Assembly (NCBI GenBank): GCA_947652115.1 | Contig: OX393568.1 | Location: forward strand, 15,843,746 to 15,907,745 | Source of the DNA: Blastomussa wellsi | Taxonomy: Eukaryota > Cnidaria > Anthozoa > Scleractinia > Plerogyridae | DNA: 64,000 nucleotides | Direction: 5' to 3' | Shown: piece by piece, positions 53,536 to 64,000 of the stretch | Position numbering within the stretch: the stretch's first letter is position 1 | How the letters are laid out: each line of letters starts with the position of its first letter | The notes under the pieces: model-generated | Seen by the model: only the letters and a program-made list of their open reading frames with translations | The model's database searches: none | Told to the model about the DNA's origin: nothing | Program-made: the position numbers and the translations under genes

Positions 53536-55850
53536 TGACATGAAACCTACATGCATTAAGATACTTTTAATTACATATTGCAATGTGCTTTAAGACCTGT
53601 ACTATAAAAGCAGGGTTCTTCTAACAATGAGTCTGCAATCTAAACAGTGCTTAAATGTTGTATTTTCCCTGAGTTCTCCAATTACATGAAGAGTATAAAC
53701 TGTTCCAAGCCATGTTATGATATCCTCAGAACTTTTCTCTTGTTTTCCCAACATATTATATGTATTTTGTAACTGAAACTGAAAATAATGGAGTGATAAC
53801 TATACTTACTTTTTTCAACCAAAACATTTTCAAAAGCTCTTAGTCAGAAGTACAAGACACTTTTTCGGCAAATCTTCTTAAATATTCTGATTCTCTACAC
53901 CTGTATGACAGAATCTCAAAATTAATGTCATGCTATTTAGCAATGTCCAAGTGCCAAAACTGTGACTCAGTTGGAGCAAGTGCCAGCTGAGTGTGACATG
54001 ATTTCTCTGAGAAGTCACTGACTGCATGGTTTTACAAGCAATGCTACTGCCCTAGTTGTGTCATCTGGCAGCTGTGTTCAGATTGTTTGAGAATAAAATG
54101 TGCTATATTCTGATCAGATAAGATTTAGGAACTCTATGAATGTTTGTACAGCGATTTGCCAGAATTCTGCTAGTTTTCCTGACTGTAGCTGAACTTCACT
54201 TGGATTGCAGACTTGAATTAATTGATAGTAGCTTTATAGTACAAGTCCTTGTTTAAATGAGTGGCATTAATATATCTGGTAATATATGTGATATTTTGAT
54301 AAATTTGTGGTAGTGGCATGCATTTGAATAGACTGCTAAGTTATTACAATAACCATGTTTGTGTGTATCTTGTATTTCACTGACAAAAGGAAAAGAAGTA
54401 TTGTTGTACATACTATCCTGCTGGCAGTAGGTTCCTATTTCAAGATATTATTGTAGTGAGGGTTCTCCGGTGGGTTGTAAAGTAGAGTACAAACCTGAGA
54501 ATTATCTTGGTATCTTGTATAATATTTGCATTTAAATTCAAATCCTTGATCAGCCATCATTTCCAATTAAATTTTGGTATTGCAGTTTGTTATAATCTAT
54601 TTTATTTTAATTATTCATTCAAAATGTGTGTGAAATTCTAAAATTTATTTTATTTATCTGTAATACAAAGTTATCTGAAAATATTAGGTGCAAAAGGGCA
54701 TTTTACAATATACTTTGTTTAGAATACGTGTATTAATATTTGTTGTCATGTCTGACAAATTTTGGTGTCACATTCTCTCCATAACACAAAAATATTGAAT
54801 CTATACTTTGACATCCCAGAATTTAGGCTATAGCTCAATGAGGGACAAGACAGTGCAATGATAGTTTTGATCAAACACAAATAAATCATAAATAAATATT
54901 GATTAGATACTTGCATTAAAACATGCAAATGCAAACCAATCAAGTGAAAACTGTGCTAACTAAGTAATTTAGAGGTAACCACCGCGTCATAACACTCAAA
55001 TGATTTAATTGTCAAACTTTGTTTATTTTTTATATGTCTCAAATATGACAGATGGCAGCATAGTCAAATGTCTCCATAGACAGCTTTTTGGGAATCTACT
55101 AATTATTGAAAGTTGTCGAGTTCCATGAAATTCTTCGTACATTTTTCATAACATTTTCCTATACCTGTATTATGCAGCACAGACATTTCCCTTGAAACGT
55201 TTGTATCTACCTCTTCAGAGACGTTCAACTGTACAATCTTACATAATTTGTTCTGCTTTTCGCTGTTCTCTTTGATTCAGTTGTAGGGCTACCACCCTGT
55301 AATTTCCCAAAAATACCAAATAAACACTGGGTGAGTTCATTGGTCAAGGAATGTGTTACACTTTCTGTGAATTTTTTTTCACATTATTATTGTTGTGTGT
55401 CCATGAATACACTCAATTTAGCAGAATAATGGAACATTCCAAGTCATAGAATTATTGTAGTGAAATTTTGACTGTTAAAAGCTAGCTGGTCTAGGCATAA
55501 TACTTGTATAATCGGATCATGTCAATTAGTACGGTATGCTATTGTACTGTAAATATTGGAATGGATAATTAAAACTGCTCTCGAAATGTTACATCAATTA
55601 CTTGGTCTCATTGCACTGTTGAAGTTCGCGACCTCGCATTTACACAATATTATTACTGTGTTATTTTACCCCACTGAAACTCAGATTGTGTTACGAGCGT
55701 CAAGAACATTTCCTACAAGGTTTGTTTTACTATGCAAGGAGGCAGATGTTACTTCAATTGACTGTACCAGACCCCAAAATTAATAGAGGACCCATGCCAA
55801 GGTAGTCTCCTTCACAGCTGTTTTTGGCATGTCACGCAACTTTTTAGTGT
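53536..55850. other. IFRD 3' UTR and downstream AT-rich DNA
   Basis: No coding gene can be supported. A 75-codon plus frame at 55556-55783 has no recognised domain. Confidence 0.5.
54092..54097 (+). terminator. Candidate IFRD polyadenylation signal
   Basis: AATAAA about 560 nt past the IFRD stop codon. Further copies occur near 54880-54895, so the 3' end may vary. Confidence 0.35.
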
Positions 55851-56121
55851 AACGTTGCGTGACAACCCCAAACGAAAGTCCTGGCCTCATTTCACCTGGC
55901 CTCATTTTACCAGGGGTTTTCACTCTAAGTCGGATAAATTTTATCGCCTTGAAAGCAGATAAAAGGTCTTTTGTCCACACTATACCGTTTTCAAATTGTT
56001 TCACCATCGATTTTGAAACGCCTCAGCCAGAAACGCTTAAATACAGGCTAGAGCATGCACACTACCTGAGCCACGTTATTTGAGTGTTATGATGTCGGCG
56101 TTTTCAAAACGTTCACGAAAC

Positions 56122-56160
<39 letters not shown>

Positions 56161-56290
56161 AAAAAGTTCCGTTTTCGGTGACCGAAAATGCCGTTTTAGT
56201 GTGGAGAAAAAAAAGTTGCGTTTTCAAATCTACCCTGATTAGTGTGGACGTAGCCTAAGCTAGCTTAGCTCGCCGAAAGGCCTCACTTGG
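55850..56290. repeat. Dispersed repeat with GCGTTTTCA motifs
   Basis: CGTTTTCAAA-type motifs recur (about 56098, 56127, 56150, 56218), and GTGTGGACGTAGCCTAA closes the block. This pattern matches non-autonomous DNA elements in invertebrates; clean termini were not found. Confidence 0.45.
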
Positions 56291-57314
56291 GGGGCTTGTC
56301 TTCAGGATTGTCACACAATCTTTTGGGAGGAAACATTGCGTGACGACCCTAAAAAGTTGGTAAATGATTACTATAAAGAGGTCGATAAATATAGACTACT
56401 TTGACTCGATCGACAGACTCGATTTATAAATAACCCAATGGGTTTCATAACAAATTTATCAGTCCTAGATTTTGCCATCGAGTGTTCCAACAGTCCCTAT
56501 TTTTTGGTCCACTCCATGCTAAACGAAAGTTCTTGAAAATAGTTCAGCTTGCGTACGCTTTGTTTTCATTATTATCTGTAAACAAAAGAACGAATTAAAG
56601 CCAATGAATTTTCTTTTTTTGATGATTAATCAAAGCTGACATTTTATGCCCTCTAACTTCCTTTCGGGTTTTCAGGCAATCTTATATCGTTAAATGACTT
56701 TTCCGGCCGCTCCACAAGCTTGCAAGCTTGTTATATTTGCCGCTCGATATTAAAAATAACAAAAGCACTGATTAATAAAACTTGAGCTTAATTGCCACAT
56801 GGATTCATTTAAAATTGACAAAAAATTTCTAACAATGCTTGAATGAAGTTAACAAAGCGTGACATTTTAATACTGAAGAGCGGTTTTTACTAATTACAAG
56901 GGATCAGCTAGCAACAAAATATTCGTTTTCTCTCTTTGCTTGATACACGCAATTTGGAATCGGTGACTAATTTCAGATGACAAAAGAAATTGCACCTACC
57001 TAAGACAAAGGATTTGAGATGAAAAAGCCGCTGGAAATAAGTCAAATGTTCGATAATATTTGCTCATTTCATGTGTCAATCATAAATTATGCATAGTCGA
57101 TTTTATTCTCCTTGGCGACGCGTTTATGCCATATAGATCCGTGTAAGTTCTTGGGCAAACATAACTGAAAATGGCTGCGGTTTAATCCGCAGTCGCATTG
57201 ACTTGCAATTTGTTATGAAAGGTAAACCAGGCGAACATGAAGTTCCTTCAATACAAGCGGCGGGGAGAAACATAACGTGACTTTTTGTAGAATCCAAACA
57301 GGAATTATCGAAAA
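56291..57314. other. Sequence upstream of the 57315 exon, likely promoter at its right end
   Basis: The left 700 nt are AT-rich with nothing recognised. From about 57110 CpG becomes more frequent (GGCGACGCG near 57114; AAGCGGCGGGGAG near 57258), consistent with a promoter for the exon at 57315. Confidence 0.4.
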
Positions 57315-57341
57315 ATGGCGGCAGCGCGCGAACGAACCGAG
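57315..57341 (+). CDS. Probable first coding exon of an unidentified gene
   Basis: ATGGCGGCAGCGCGC opens a nine-codon exon (MAAARERTE) that ends exactly at a consensus donor, GAG followed by GTAAGA. An A at -3 and the YY1-like AAAATGGCGGC at the start codon are typical of housekeeping 5' ends, and the stretch is unusually CpG-rich for this window. I could not find the second exon; it may lie beyond the Gypsy element or be too short to see. Confidence 0.5.
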
Positions 57342-58220
57342 GTAAGAATCCTATTTGGGCTTAGCTTTGTCTAATGTATTGCTGAAAAATACTTCTTATA
57401 TAATCCTTTGAAAAAAAAATAACATGGGTTGTATTGTGTACAAAATATTTCGCGCGTTTCCGTGAATAAAAATTCATGTTAACTAAACTGATAAGTCATT
57501 TGTACTACAAGCTACCCGATCGAATTGTTTTCAAAACAATCGACATTGGGCGCAAATGTGTGTTTTAATTAACTAAATGACAAGAGGGTTTTTATTTAAA
57601 CAGTTTTTCCCTTTCAGGCTAAGGCTTAATTTTAAAAATCGCAGTGCAGAAAGGCTTTTATGACCTTTTATTATGAAAGATGCTGGGAATATAAACAATC
57701 AAACATGCTCACCATAATTTAGCTACCATTCATACATACACTGACCATGAATCTCGTATATTTTTTTGTTCCGTAATTTTGTCGAGCATCCTCAAATATT
57801 TCGACTTGAAGTGCGAGCCGTTCATTTTATCTTTACTAATGCTAGTGACAGAGGTTGAAATGTCGACCATTTTGATGGTTTAATAGACACCACGATCAAC
57901 ATCGAAGTTCTGTTGTCACTGCAATCCCACTGTCTGCTATGCAAATCACTTGAATTCCTTTTTGATTTTACTTTCCAATGAAAAGTTCTTTTGCCTAATC
58001 TCATTACTGACTATATAGTTAACTATGTTTTATAATCCACATTGGACATCATTGTTACAGCTGACTTTGTATCCCCAACAGTGGGTGCTCTCATCAGCTA
58101 CTTCAAGATTTTGCATGTAAATCTGTGTCCCCAATTAGTCTTTTAGGGCTAAACACATTGACACTTAAATAGAGGTTTTCCTTTACTTTAGGTCTTAGTT
58201 ATGCTAATATAGCAAATCAG
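57342..58220. other. AT-rich stretch, nothing recognised
   Basis: If 57315-57341 is a first exon, this is its intron. I see no conserved coding segment or repeat termini. Confidence 0.4.
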
Positions 58221-58613
58221 TTAGGCCCGGTTCATACATCGCATTTCTGCCGTGTCAACTTCAATTCAATTAAGTGCGGCAGAAATGCGACTGTCGTTTC
58301 AGACGTCGCACTTGTTTCAAACTTAATTCAGAATTGATACTGCCGTGTATGTCAGTCAGTGCAAAAATGTCACAAAGGTTACGTATCCAATATGGCGGAC
58401 CAAGATACTCAACGGAGGGTTACTGAATTAGATTCGACACGGTAGACATTTAACGTTTGAATCGGTGTCACATTTCTGTCTGATAATGCGACAAGATCAG
58501 TTGAATGTGCAGCAGAAATGCGGCAGCCGATTCAGACGTTGAATTTCTGTTGAATTTAATTCTTTGAATTGAATTCGACGCGACAGAAATGCGACATATG
58601 AACTAGGCCTTAA
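58221..58613. mobile_element. 390-bp MITE with GGCC..TTCATA termini
   Basis: TTAGGCCCGGTTCATACATC (58221) and the inverted GACATATGAACTAGGCCTTA (58593) pair, extending through CGCATTTCTG / CAGAAATGCG. Several internal copies of GCAGAAATGCG occur. The right edge is TTAA and the left TTAG, so the target may have been TTAA. Confidence 0.75.
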
Positions 58614-59733
58614 TGACTGGTCCCGAGGGAACCATTTAACTTTTGTTCCCCTCAGATCTCAGTGTTATCCTTGACTCTGCTTCAGGAAACATTGAGGTTC
58701 TCAGGAAACATTTAAACAACAGAGGACTGTTTGTGTTTACATAGCCTCATCCAAACAAAAGGGGGTTTAGGAGAAATCAAGACAGTTATGCATAACTTTC
58801 GAGAATGCACCCAAACCTGGGTCCAAGTGTTTGGATGAGGCTATGTAAACATGGAAAAAGCATTCTAGATATTGCTTTTATGAAATATTTCTTAAAAATA
58901 CGCACAAAACTAAAATGTAACTGTTTGGTATATTGAATAAATACCATAATAACAGGGCTGTAATTAAGGGCCGTAACCCGTAACACCTGTTACGGCTGAG
59001 TATGCTTGATTTTCCCTTGGTGCTACGGGTGAAATTACCTGTTGTTGATAGAATTTAACCACAAGTAACAAGTTTGCTACGGGTGTGGAGAACGAGGCTA
59101 CAGGTGACACAAAACTTAATGACAGCCCTGAATAAAACATAGAACACAAGAGAACCAAACCAAGATGGCGGAACTACCGATTTAATGGGCGATGTAGCAG
59201 CTTTCCTAACATATAATGTGATTGGTTTGATACCCTCGCACTAAACAAAAGACTCAACGATTGAAACAATGACTTTGCCTTGAAAACAATAGAAGCTGCT
59301 TACAATAACAAACAAAAGTAGTTTTGGATAGCTGCTACACTACCCGATTTAATCAACTACATAAAGGCCTCGTGTAACACCAAATATGGGGAGGGCAAAT
59401 GATGTGGCACACAGGGTACCCAACACCGCAATCTAACAATTTTCCTCCCGTCAAAACTCTGACATGCAATAAAACGATACAAATTCTTCCCAAATATGAT
59501 TTCCAAGTGTAAACTGATAAGATAAAGCAATAAACAAATGAAACAAACAAAAAAGACCAGTGTCAAGTTATTCCATACGAATAGTGTGAAAATGGTCACA
59601 ACAGTTCAGTTATTCCTAATTGTAAACATATTCCTTCAATCTTTGTGGTGGTTTAACAACTTGGAGGCCCATGTGGTAATCTGCCCCTGTTCAGCTCAAC
59701 TCCTGGATTGTTGGCTCTGGGGAATTAACCTCC
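58614..59733. other. Interval left of the Gypsy integrase, unassigned
   Basis: It should contain the 3' end of the Gypsy element on the minus strand, but I could not match it to the partial 5' LTR at the window edge. Near 58743-58840, GCCTCATCCAAACA and TGTTTGGATGAGGC form inverted copies about 75 bp apart. Confidence 0.35.
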
Positions 59734-60639
59734 TCAGGGGGGCATCCCTAGCTGAGGTGGCACATCTGCTTCATTGGTTTCCATTACTACAAGTACACTC
59801 TGTTCCAACACCTCAGGGACAGCACAATCACTGGTTGTTTCCACAGGGGGTGGACCAAGGTTGTTATCCCACAGCTGCTCGACATGACGCTTCCAGGTAA
59901 GGTCATTAACCTTGACCCTGGACCCATTTGGGTCCTCTGCAGTAGTTGCAAACCCAGACACTCTGGTTGTGGCCAAGGTACTGCTTTTGTTCTGAAGCAA
60001 CTTTATGTTGACCTCCCTCATGACATCAGGCTTAATGAGGTCCAGCCTAGTCTTGACATTGCGACCAAGGAGAAGCTGTGCAGGGCTAAGTCCAGTAGTC
60101 GCATGAGGGACTGGCCGGTATGCCAACAGGTACCTATCTAGCTTGTGTTGGAGGGTTCTACCAGACTTGTTGGCTTTCACACCTTTCTTGAAACTCTGTA
60201 CCAATCGTTCAGCCTGGCCACTGGTAGAGTGGGGGGGGGGGGGGTAAGGTGCACCAGGTGCATGCTTAAAACCATTTGCAGATGCAAGTTTCCTGAAGGG
60301 TTCTGAGGTGAACTGTGGTTATCTGACACAATCTGATCCAGAAGCAAACAGGGAGTGCAGTGTACTAACAGTCGCCTCAGCAGTGGTGTTCTCCATCACA
60401 AAAATACCAGGCCACTTGCTGTGTGCATCAATCACCACCATGAGCATCTTTCATTGGACTGGCCCTATAAAATCCACATGGATTTTCTGCCAGGGAAGAG
60501 CTGGGTATTGCCACCAATGCAAGGGTGCGCTAGCTGGATTGTTGGCTGTCTCCTGACATCCGTTGCAATTTCTGACAGCTCCCTCAAAAGTCTGCCAATA
60601 TTTGGCCATCAAACATGACCACACCAATGTGACCCTCAT
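59734..60639 (-). pseudogene. Gypsy integrase, frameshifted
   Basis: The zinc-binding tail CNGCQE, then KIHVDFIGP (first catalytic Asp), VVIDAHSKWPG, then GLSPAQLLLGRNVKTRLDL and the C-terminal TWKRHVEQLWDN occur in order but in different frames. A C/G homopolymer of about a dozen bases (60229-60244) lies exactly where the conserved HSTSGQAERLV begins and probably caused one frameshift. Confidence 0.8.
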
Positions 60640-60803
60640 CAGTCATGAAGTGTTTCCAGGACCTTGTCTCTCAGTTTAGCTGGAACAACCACTCTACTGC
60701 CCCACATCAAAATCCCATGATGCACTGTGAGTTCACTCCCATGATGAGCATAAGGAATGAGCTCTGGGTGGACTTCTGCCCCTTGTCATCCCAGCTGTAC
60801 AAG

Positions 60804-61286
60804 CTATAGAACACGGGAAAGTACCGGGTCTCTCCGGGTCTGCATTCTCAGCTCTTTTTCTGTGACTGGTAGGGCCTGAAACACAGTTGTGTGAAACATT
60901 TCTACTTCATCTGGCCTGTCAGCAGGTGCCTGGGGCCGGGGAAGACGAGATAGATCATCACAATTGGCATGTTGCTTTGTCCCTTGGAACTCTATACTGT
61001 ATGAAAAACCTCCTAAGAAGAGGCACCATCGTTGAATCCTTGCTGCTGTGGTGACTGGTATGCCCTTCCCAGGGTCCATTATGTACTTCAAGGGCTGATG
61101 GTCTGTAATGAACTGATGACCCTCCAAGTACATTTGAAACTTCTGCATGCCCCAAACCAGGGACAATGCCTCTTTCTCAATCTGCGAGTACTTCTCAGTT
61201 TCAGAAAGTGAACGGGAAGCATACGCAATGGGCTGCTCTTCTCCCTCTGGAGTGTGGTGTAATAAGACAGCCCAAAGGCCATACAA
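60804..61286 (-). pseudogene. Gypsy RNase H
   Basis: A 160-codon frame: AYASRSLSETEKYSQIEKEA, LSLVWGMQKFQMYLEG, FITDHQPLKYIM, GTKQHANCDDLSRLPR. These are the E, D and C-terminal landmarks of Ty3/Gypsy RNase H. It is itself open, but its flanks are frameshifted. Confidence 0.85.
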
Positions 61287-61315
61287 GGAACTGTGTTACT
61301 AGAACTAGTGGCAAG

Positions 61316-61564
61316 TCAGGGTCGCAGTGCATCATAACCTTGTCTTGCAGCATGCAACAGCCGATGCAGTGGAGCCAGATACGTGGCGAAGTCAGGTAGG
61401 AACTTGGCATAATATTGGACCATACCAAGTAAAGCACATACCGGTAGTTGTGTAATATTCTGAGGTTTTTGAATCTTGGTGATGGCCTTGACTTTCTTGG
61501 GAGAATTTGCACTTTTCCCGAATACGGTAAGCCCATATTCCTCAAGCCTCTTCAACACTGTAAA
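61316..61564 (-). pseudogene. Gypsy reverse transcriptase thumb/connection
   Basis: Minus strand VLKRLEEYGLTVFGKS, then FLPDFATYLAPLHRLL, the standard end of Gypsy RT before RNase H. It is cut off from the YLDD part by the TA-flanked element at 61567-62034. Confidence 0.8.
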
Positions 61565-61566
61565 TA

Positions 61567-62034
61567 CCGTAAATGATCTAATAAACACCCTCTCTGTAAT
61601 GAACGCCTCCTATCTTACTAACGCCCCCCTAAGCTGGCAAGTTTGTATTAAATGCCCCTCTAACAAATGCCCCCTGTCTAATAAATGCCCCCCTTCCCTG
61701 AAAACCACTCATAAACTGGAAACAGATGTACAATACAATCAATCAATTTATTTGCATTCTTGCTTAATTAATTAGGACTCGGATGTTGACATTGAGCTAT
61801 AAGAACTACCAGTACCCCTTACCGCCACTTTGTATGTACCATATACCGTTATGGATTTGTAGACGGACTTGATAGTCTGCTAACGCTCTGTCGTTTAGAT
61901 TATTATAATACCGAATTTAGGTTACCATGTTACAGTTATTAGATTAAACGCATCTCTCTTTTAAATGCCTCCCCTTCCTTTCTGGACCCTTGAAATTTAA
62001 TAAATGCCCCTGGCGTTTATTAGATCATTTACGG
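61567..62034. mobile_element. 468-bp TA-flanked DNA element nested in Gypsy pol
   Basis: CCGTAAATGATCTAATAAAC (61567) and GTTTATTAGATCATTTACGG (62034) are inverted ends (one mismatch just inside), each flanked by TA (61565-61566 and 62035-62036). TA duplication fits Tc1/mariner-type insertion. The interior contains degenerate TAATAAATGCCCC repeats and no gene. Confidence 0.9.
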
Positions 62035-62036
62035 TA

Positions 62037-62970
62037 ACCGCTTAAGGTGTTCTTCCATTGTACGACCAGTCATGATGATGTCATCCAGATAGCAGAAAAC
62101 CCCTGGAATACCTTGTAAAATCTGATCCATGGCTAGCTGCCAGATTGCGGTTGCCGATGCAACACCATAGGGTAGGCGTTGATACTGCTACAGACCGGTA
62201 CCACGGGTTGTATTGATAGTAAGGAGTGCTCGGGATTGCTCTTCAACCTCCATTTGCAAGTAGGCATGGCGCAGGTCAATGGCACTAAACAATGTTCCCT
62301 CTGCCAGGCGAGATATGTCCAGGATTGAATGCAATTACGAAAATTACTGGTACTAAAATGATAAATTTCACAGAATTCGCAAAAAGAGATGTCAAGACAG
62401 TTCAAGGAGGCCCCTCGATGAAACTGCGAATTTAACTAAAATTGTGAATTTTACGGAAATTACTAAAATCGCAAAAAATGTAAAATTTGTAAAATCTGTA
62501 AAATCCACAATCCAGAATCGGAGCTGAGAACTCTACTTCAGATGGATCCGTGCCTCAATATTCTTCATCCTACCAATTCCTTCTGGAAAAAAAGGTGACA
62601 TATTTATTCAAAATCTCATCCAGTGCTGGAGTGGTGTCTGAGGTTTCCAATTGAAGCAAAGGCCAATCGAGTTGTATAGACTCTAACCATTCTCTGCCAA
62701 AACGTGTGCGTCCTTCATTTTACATCACATAGATTGGGAGCTCCTTAGACTGTCCCTTGTAACCCACAGTCACGTGGCAAAACCCAAAGGGTTTGACTGA
62801 TTCACCCGTGTAAGTGCATAACTTCAAAGACGTATCTTTCAAAGGAACATGGTGCAGGTACTCGCGATACACCCCTCACTCATAACTGACACTGCAGAAC
62901 CTGTGTCCAGCTCCATAGTCACTGGTCGACCTTCAAGGTAGACCTTGAAAGAAATGGGCTTCCTATTCCT
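62037..62970 (-). pseudogene. Gypsy protease and reverse transcriptase 5' part
   Basis: Minus strand: protease core TMELDTGSAVSVM (about 62916-62878), the RT-upstream LPLLQLETSDTTPALDEI-like segment near 62660-62610, then fingers/palm pieces AIDLRHAYLQMEVEEQ (near 62285-62240) and QILQGIPGVFCYLDDIIM (near 62125-62075), with catalytic YLDD present. An in-frame TAG interrupts the palm at 62190-62188. About 190 bp (62330-62515) of unrelated AT-rich sequence replaces the expected first RT motifs, so part of RT is deleted. Confidence 0.75.
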
Positions 62971-63166
62971 GCTGTCAGAAACATGGTAAAGATTGCCGTA
63001 CTCTCCCTCACTTTCTTCTGAATCATCACCCTCTGTGCTATTTACCCCAGCCTAAGTTCCCTTTCGGGTGGCTTCTTTGTTCCTACAAGCCTTGTGTGTG
63101 TGTCCAATGATGCCACAATGGTAGCAATGCTCCTTAATGAATGAGCACTTTTGTGAGTGTGGGAGC

Positions 63167-63802
63167 TCAAATGGAAGCGAGGACGCTGTGTCTTGTGGGG
63201 CAGCTTGGGTGAAGCCCGTTCTTCCCTGGTTTTAGCCGTGTCAAGTTTATTAACTGAGTTGTCTTGTCTTTGTTCGCCCTGAAGCACTTGGATATCTTTA
63301 TTAGCTGGCTCTTAACCAAACATTTCTTAACCGCAAGGTCGAAAGATAGATCAGAGAGTTTCACTGTCAACAACTCTGAAATCATCTTGGAGTCCTGAAT
63401 ACCCAATACCAAATGGTCATGAAGGCGCTCGGTCATCACGGCCTCCCTGCATTTGCATTCAGTGACAAGGTGTTGAAGACTGGCCACATAATTACTAACG
63501 GACTCACTGGGATTCCAAGATTGATTGTCGAACTCATATCTAGCTATCAAGGCTGACATTTCAGGCTTCAGTTGTTTCTGCATTTGCTCCACAATAGCAT
63601 TATATGTGATGTCATCGTCCTTCAGCTGTGTGGGGGCAACTAAGTTCTTCACCAAAAGAACGGCCTTCTTGGTTTTGGCATCCCTGACACCATTTGCCAG
63701 AAAGTAAAAATTCAACTGTTCGGTGTAAGACTCCCAATCTGTCCCCACAACATACTTTGTCATTTTGCCGATGGCTTGATTTGTTGGTGGGTTGTTGGGC
63801 AT
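63167..63802 (-). pseudogene. Gypsy gag (capsid region), frameshifted before the zinc knuckle
   Basis: A 211-codon frame starting MPNNPPTNQAIGKM, with a Retrotrans_gag-like helical capsid (WESYTEQLNFYF; SVSNYVASLQHLVTECKC; HLVLGIQDSKM). The CCHC knuckle CYHCGIIGHTHKAC follows at 63126-63085 but in another frame, so a frameshift separates capsid from nucleocapsid. It is close in style to cnidarian gag proteins that use a single knuckle. Confidence 0.8.
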
Positions 63803-64000
63803 TTCTCCAAGTTTTGAAGTGATTAGAATAACCTACGACTGTTTTACTCGCCTGTGCTTGATCAAAAGGATCCCAATCCTCATCACCAGTTTTTTGTGTA
63901 TTGAGTAAATACCTTTACTGGTAATGATATATTGATTTAGCCAAGCCTAAAAGTGGAGCTCCGTAGTTTTGCTGCTTCTTCTGCAAGCTGTGTAGGCTAA

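Larger units (their letters stand above)
59734..63890 (-). mobile_element. Degenerate Gypsy-family LTR retrotransposon internal region
   Basis: On the minus strand the order is gag (63802 to 63167), CCHC zinc knuckle (63126-63085), aspartic protease DTGS (62907-62896), reverse transcriptase, RNase H (61286 to 60804) and integrase (60639 to 59734). Protease-RT-RNaseH-integrase is Gypsy/Ty3 order, with no env seen. Just upstream of gag, minus-strand ACTGGTGATGAGGATTGGG near 63888 resembles the start of the internal region/primer-binding zone, so the 5' LTR would begin about there and run out of the window. I could not delimit the 3' LTR. Frameshifts, stops, a deletion and a nested element show it is inactive. 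Confidence 0.85.

Overview
The window looks like nuclear DNA of an anthozoan cnidarian, most likely a stony coral. It is AT-rich and intron-rich, and its four conserved host genes are single copies of genes that vertebrates partly duplicated. The repeats match types I associate with coral and sea-anemone genomes: a spliced tyrosine recombinase, a Tx1/L1-like LINE, a Penelope-like GIY-YIG remnant, a THAP-domain transposon, Gypsy and tRNA-derived SINEs. No database search was possible, so the organism is an inference.

Layout. 1-2519: repeats, including a 1.3-kb inverted-repeat element and a SINE piece. 2520-21431 (+): UHRF1 from its tandem-Tudor domain to its stop codon, in 21 exons that join in frame; the ubiquitin-like start lies left of the window. 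Its introns hold a tyrosine-recombinase gene (minus strand), a TTAA-bounded MITE, an RTE-like LINE tail, a 119-bp minisatellite, a Tx1/L1 LINE with target-site duplications and a nested insert, a SINE and a 21-bp minisatellite. 21432-27713: UHRF1 3' UTR and repeats. 27714-30302 (-): RBM15/spenito in one uninterrupted reading frame with three RRMs and a SPOC domain. 30303-38910: repeats only. 38911-42340 (-): TMEM167B (Kish-B), 73 aa in three exons with a 7-nt first coding exon. 42965-53535 (+): an IFRD1/IFRD2 homologue, 427 aa in 12 exons, head-to-head with TMEM167B; one intron holds a TTAA fold-back element and another a THAP/TTAA transposon with a Penelope-like remnant inside it. 53536-57300: repeats and a likely promoter. 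57315-57341 (+): the probable first coding exon of a further gene. About 59700-63900 (-): a broken Gypsy element running toward the right edge.

The host genes do not form an operon or pathway. UHRF1 (maintenance of CpG methylation) and RBM15 (m6A RNA methylation) are both epigenetic or epitranscriptomic adaptors, but their proximity is probably chance. TMEM167B and IFRD may share a bidirectional promoter of about 0.6 kb.

I did not find a convincing new biological system. The most informative pattern is the number of elements bounded by TTAA and short inverted repeats. One of them encodes a THAP zinc finger, which points to Kolobok-type transposition.
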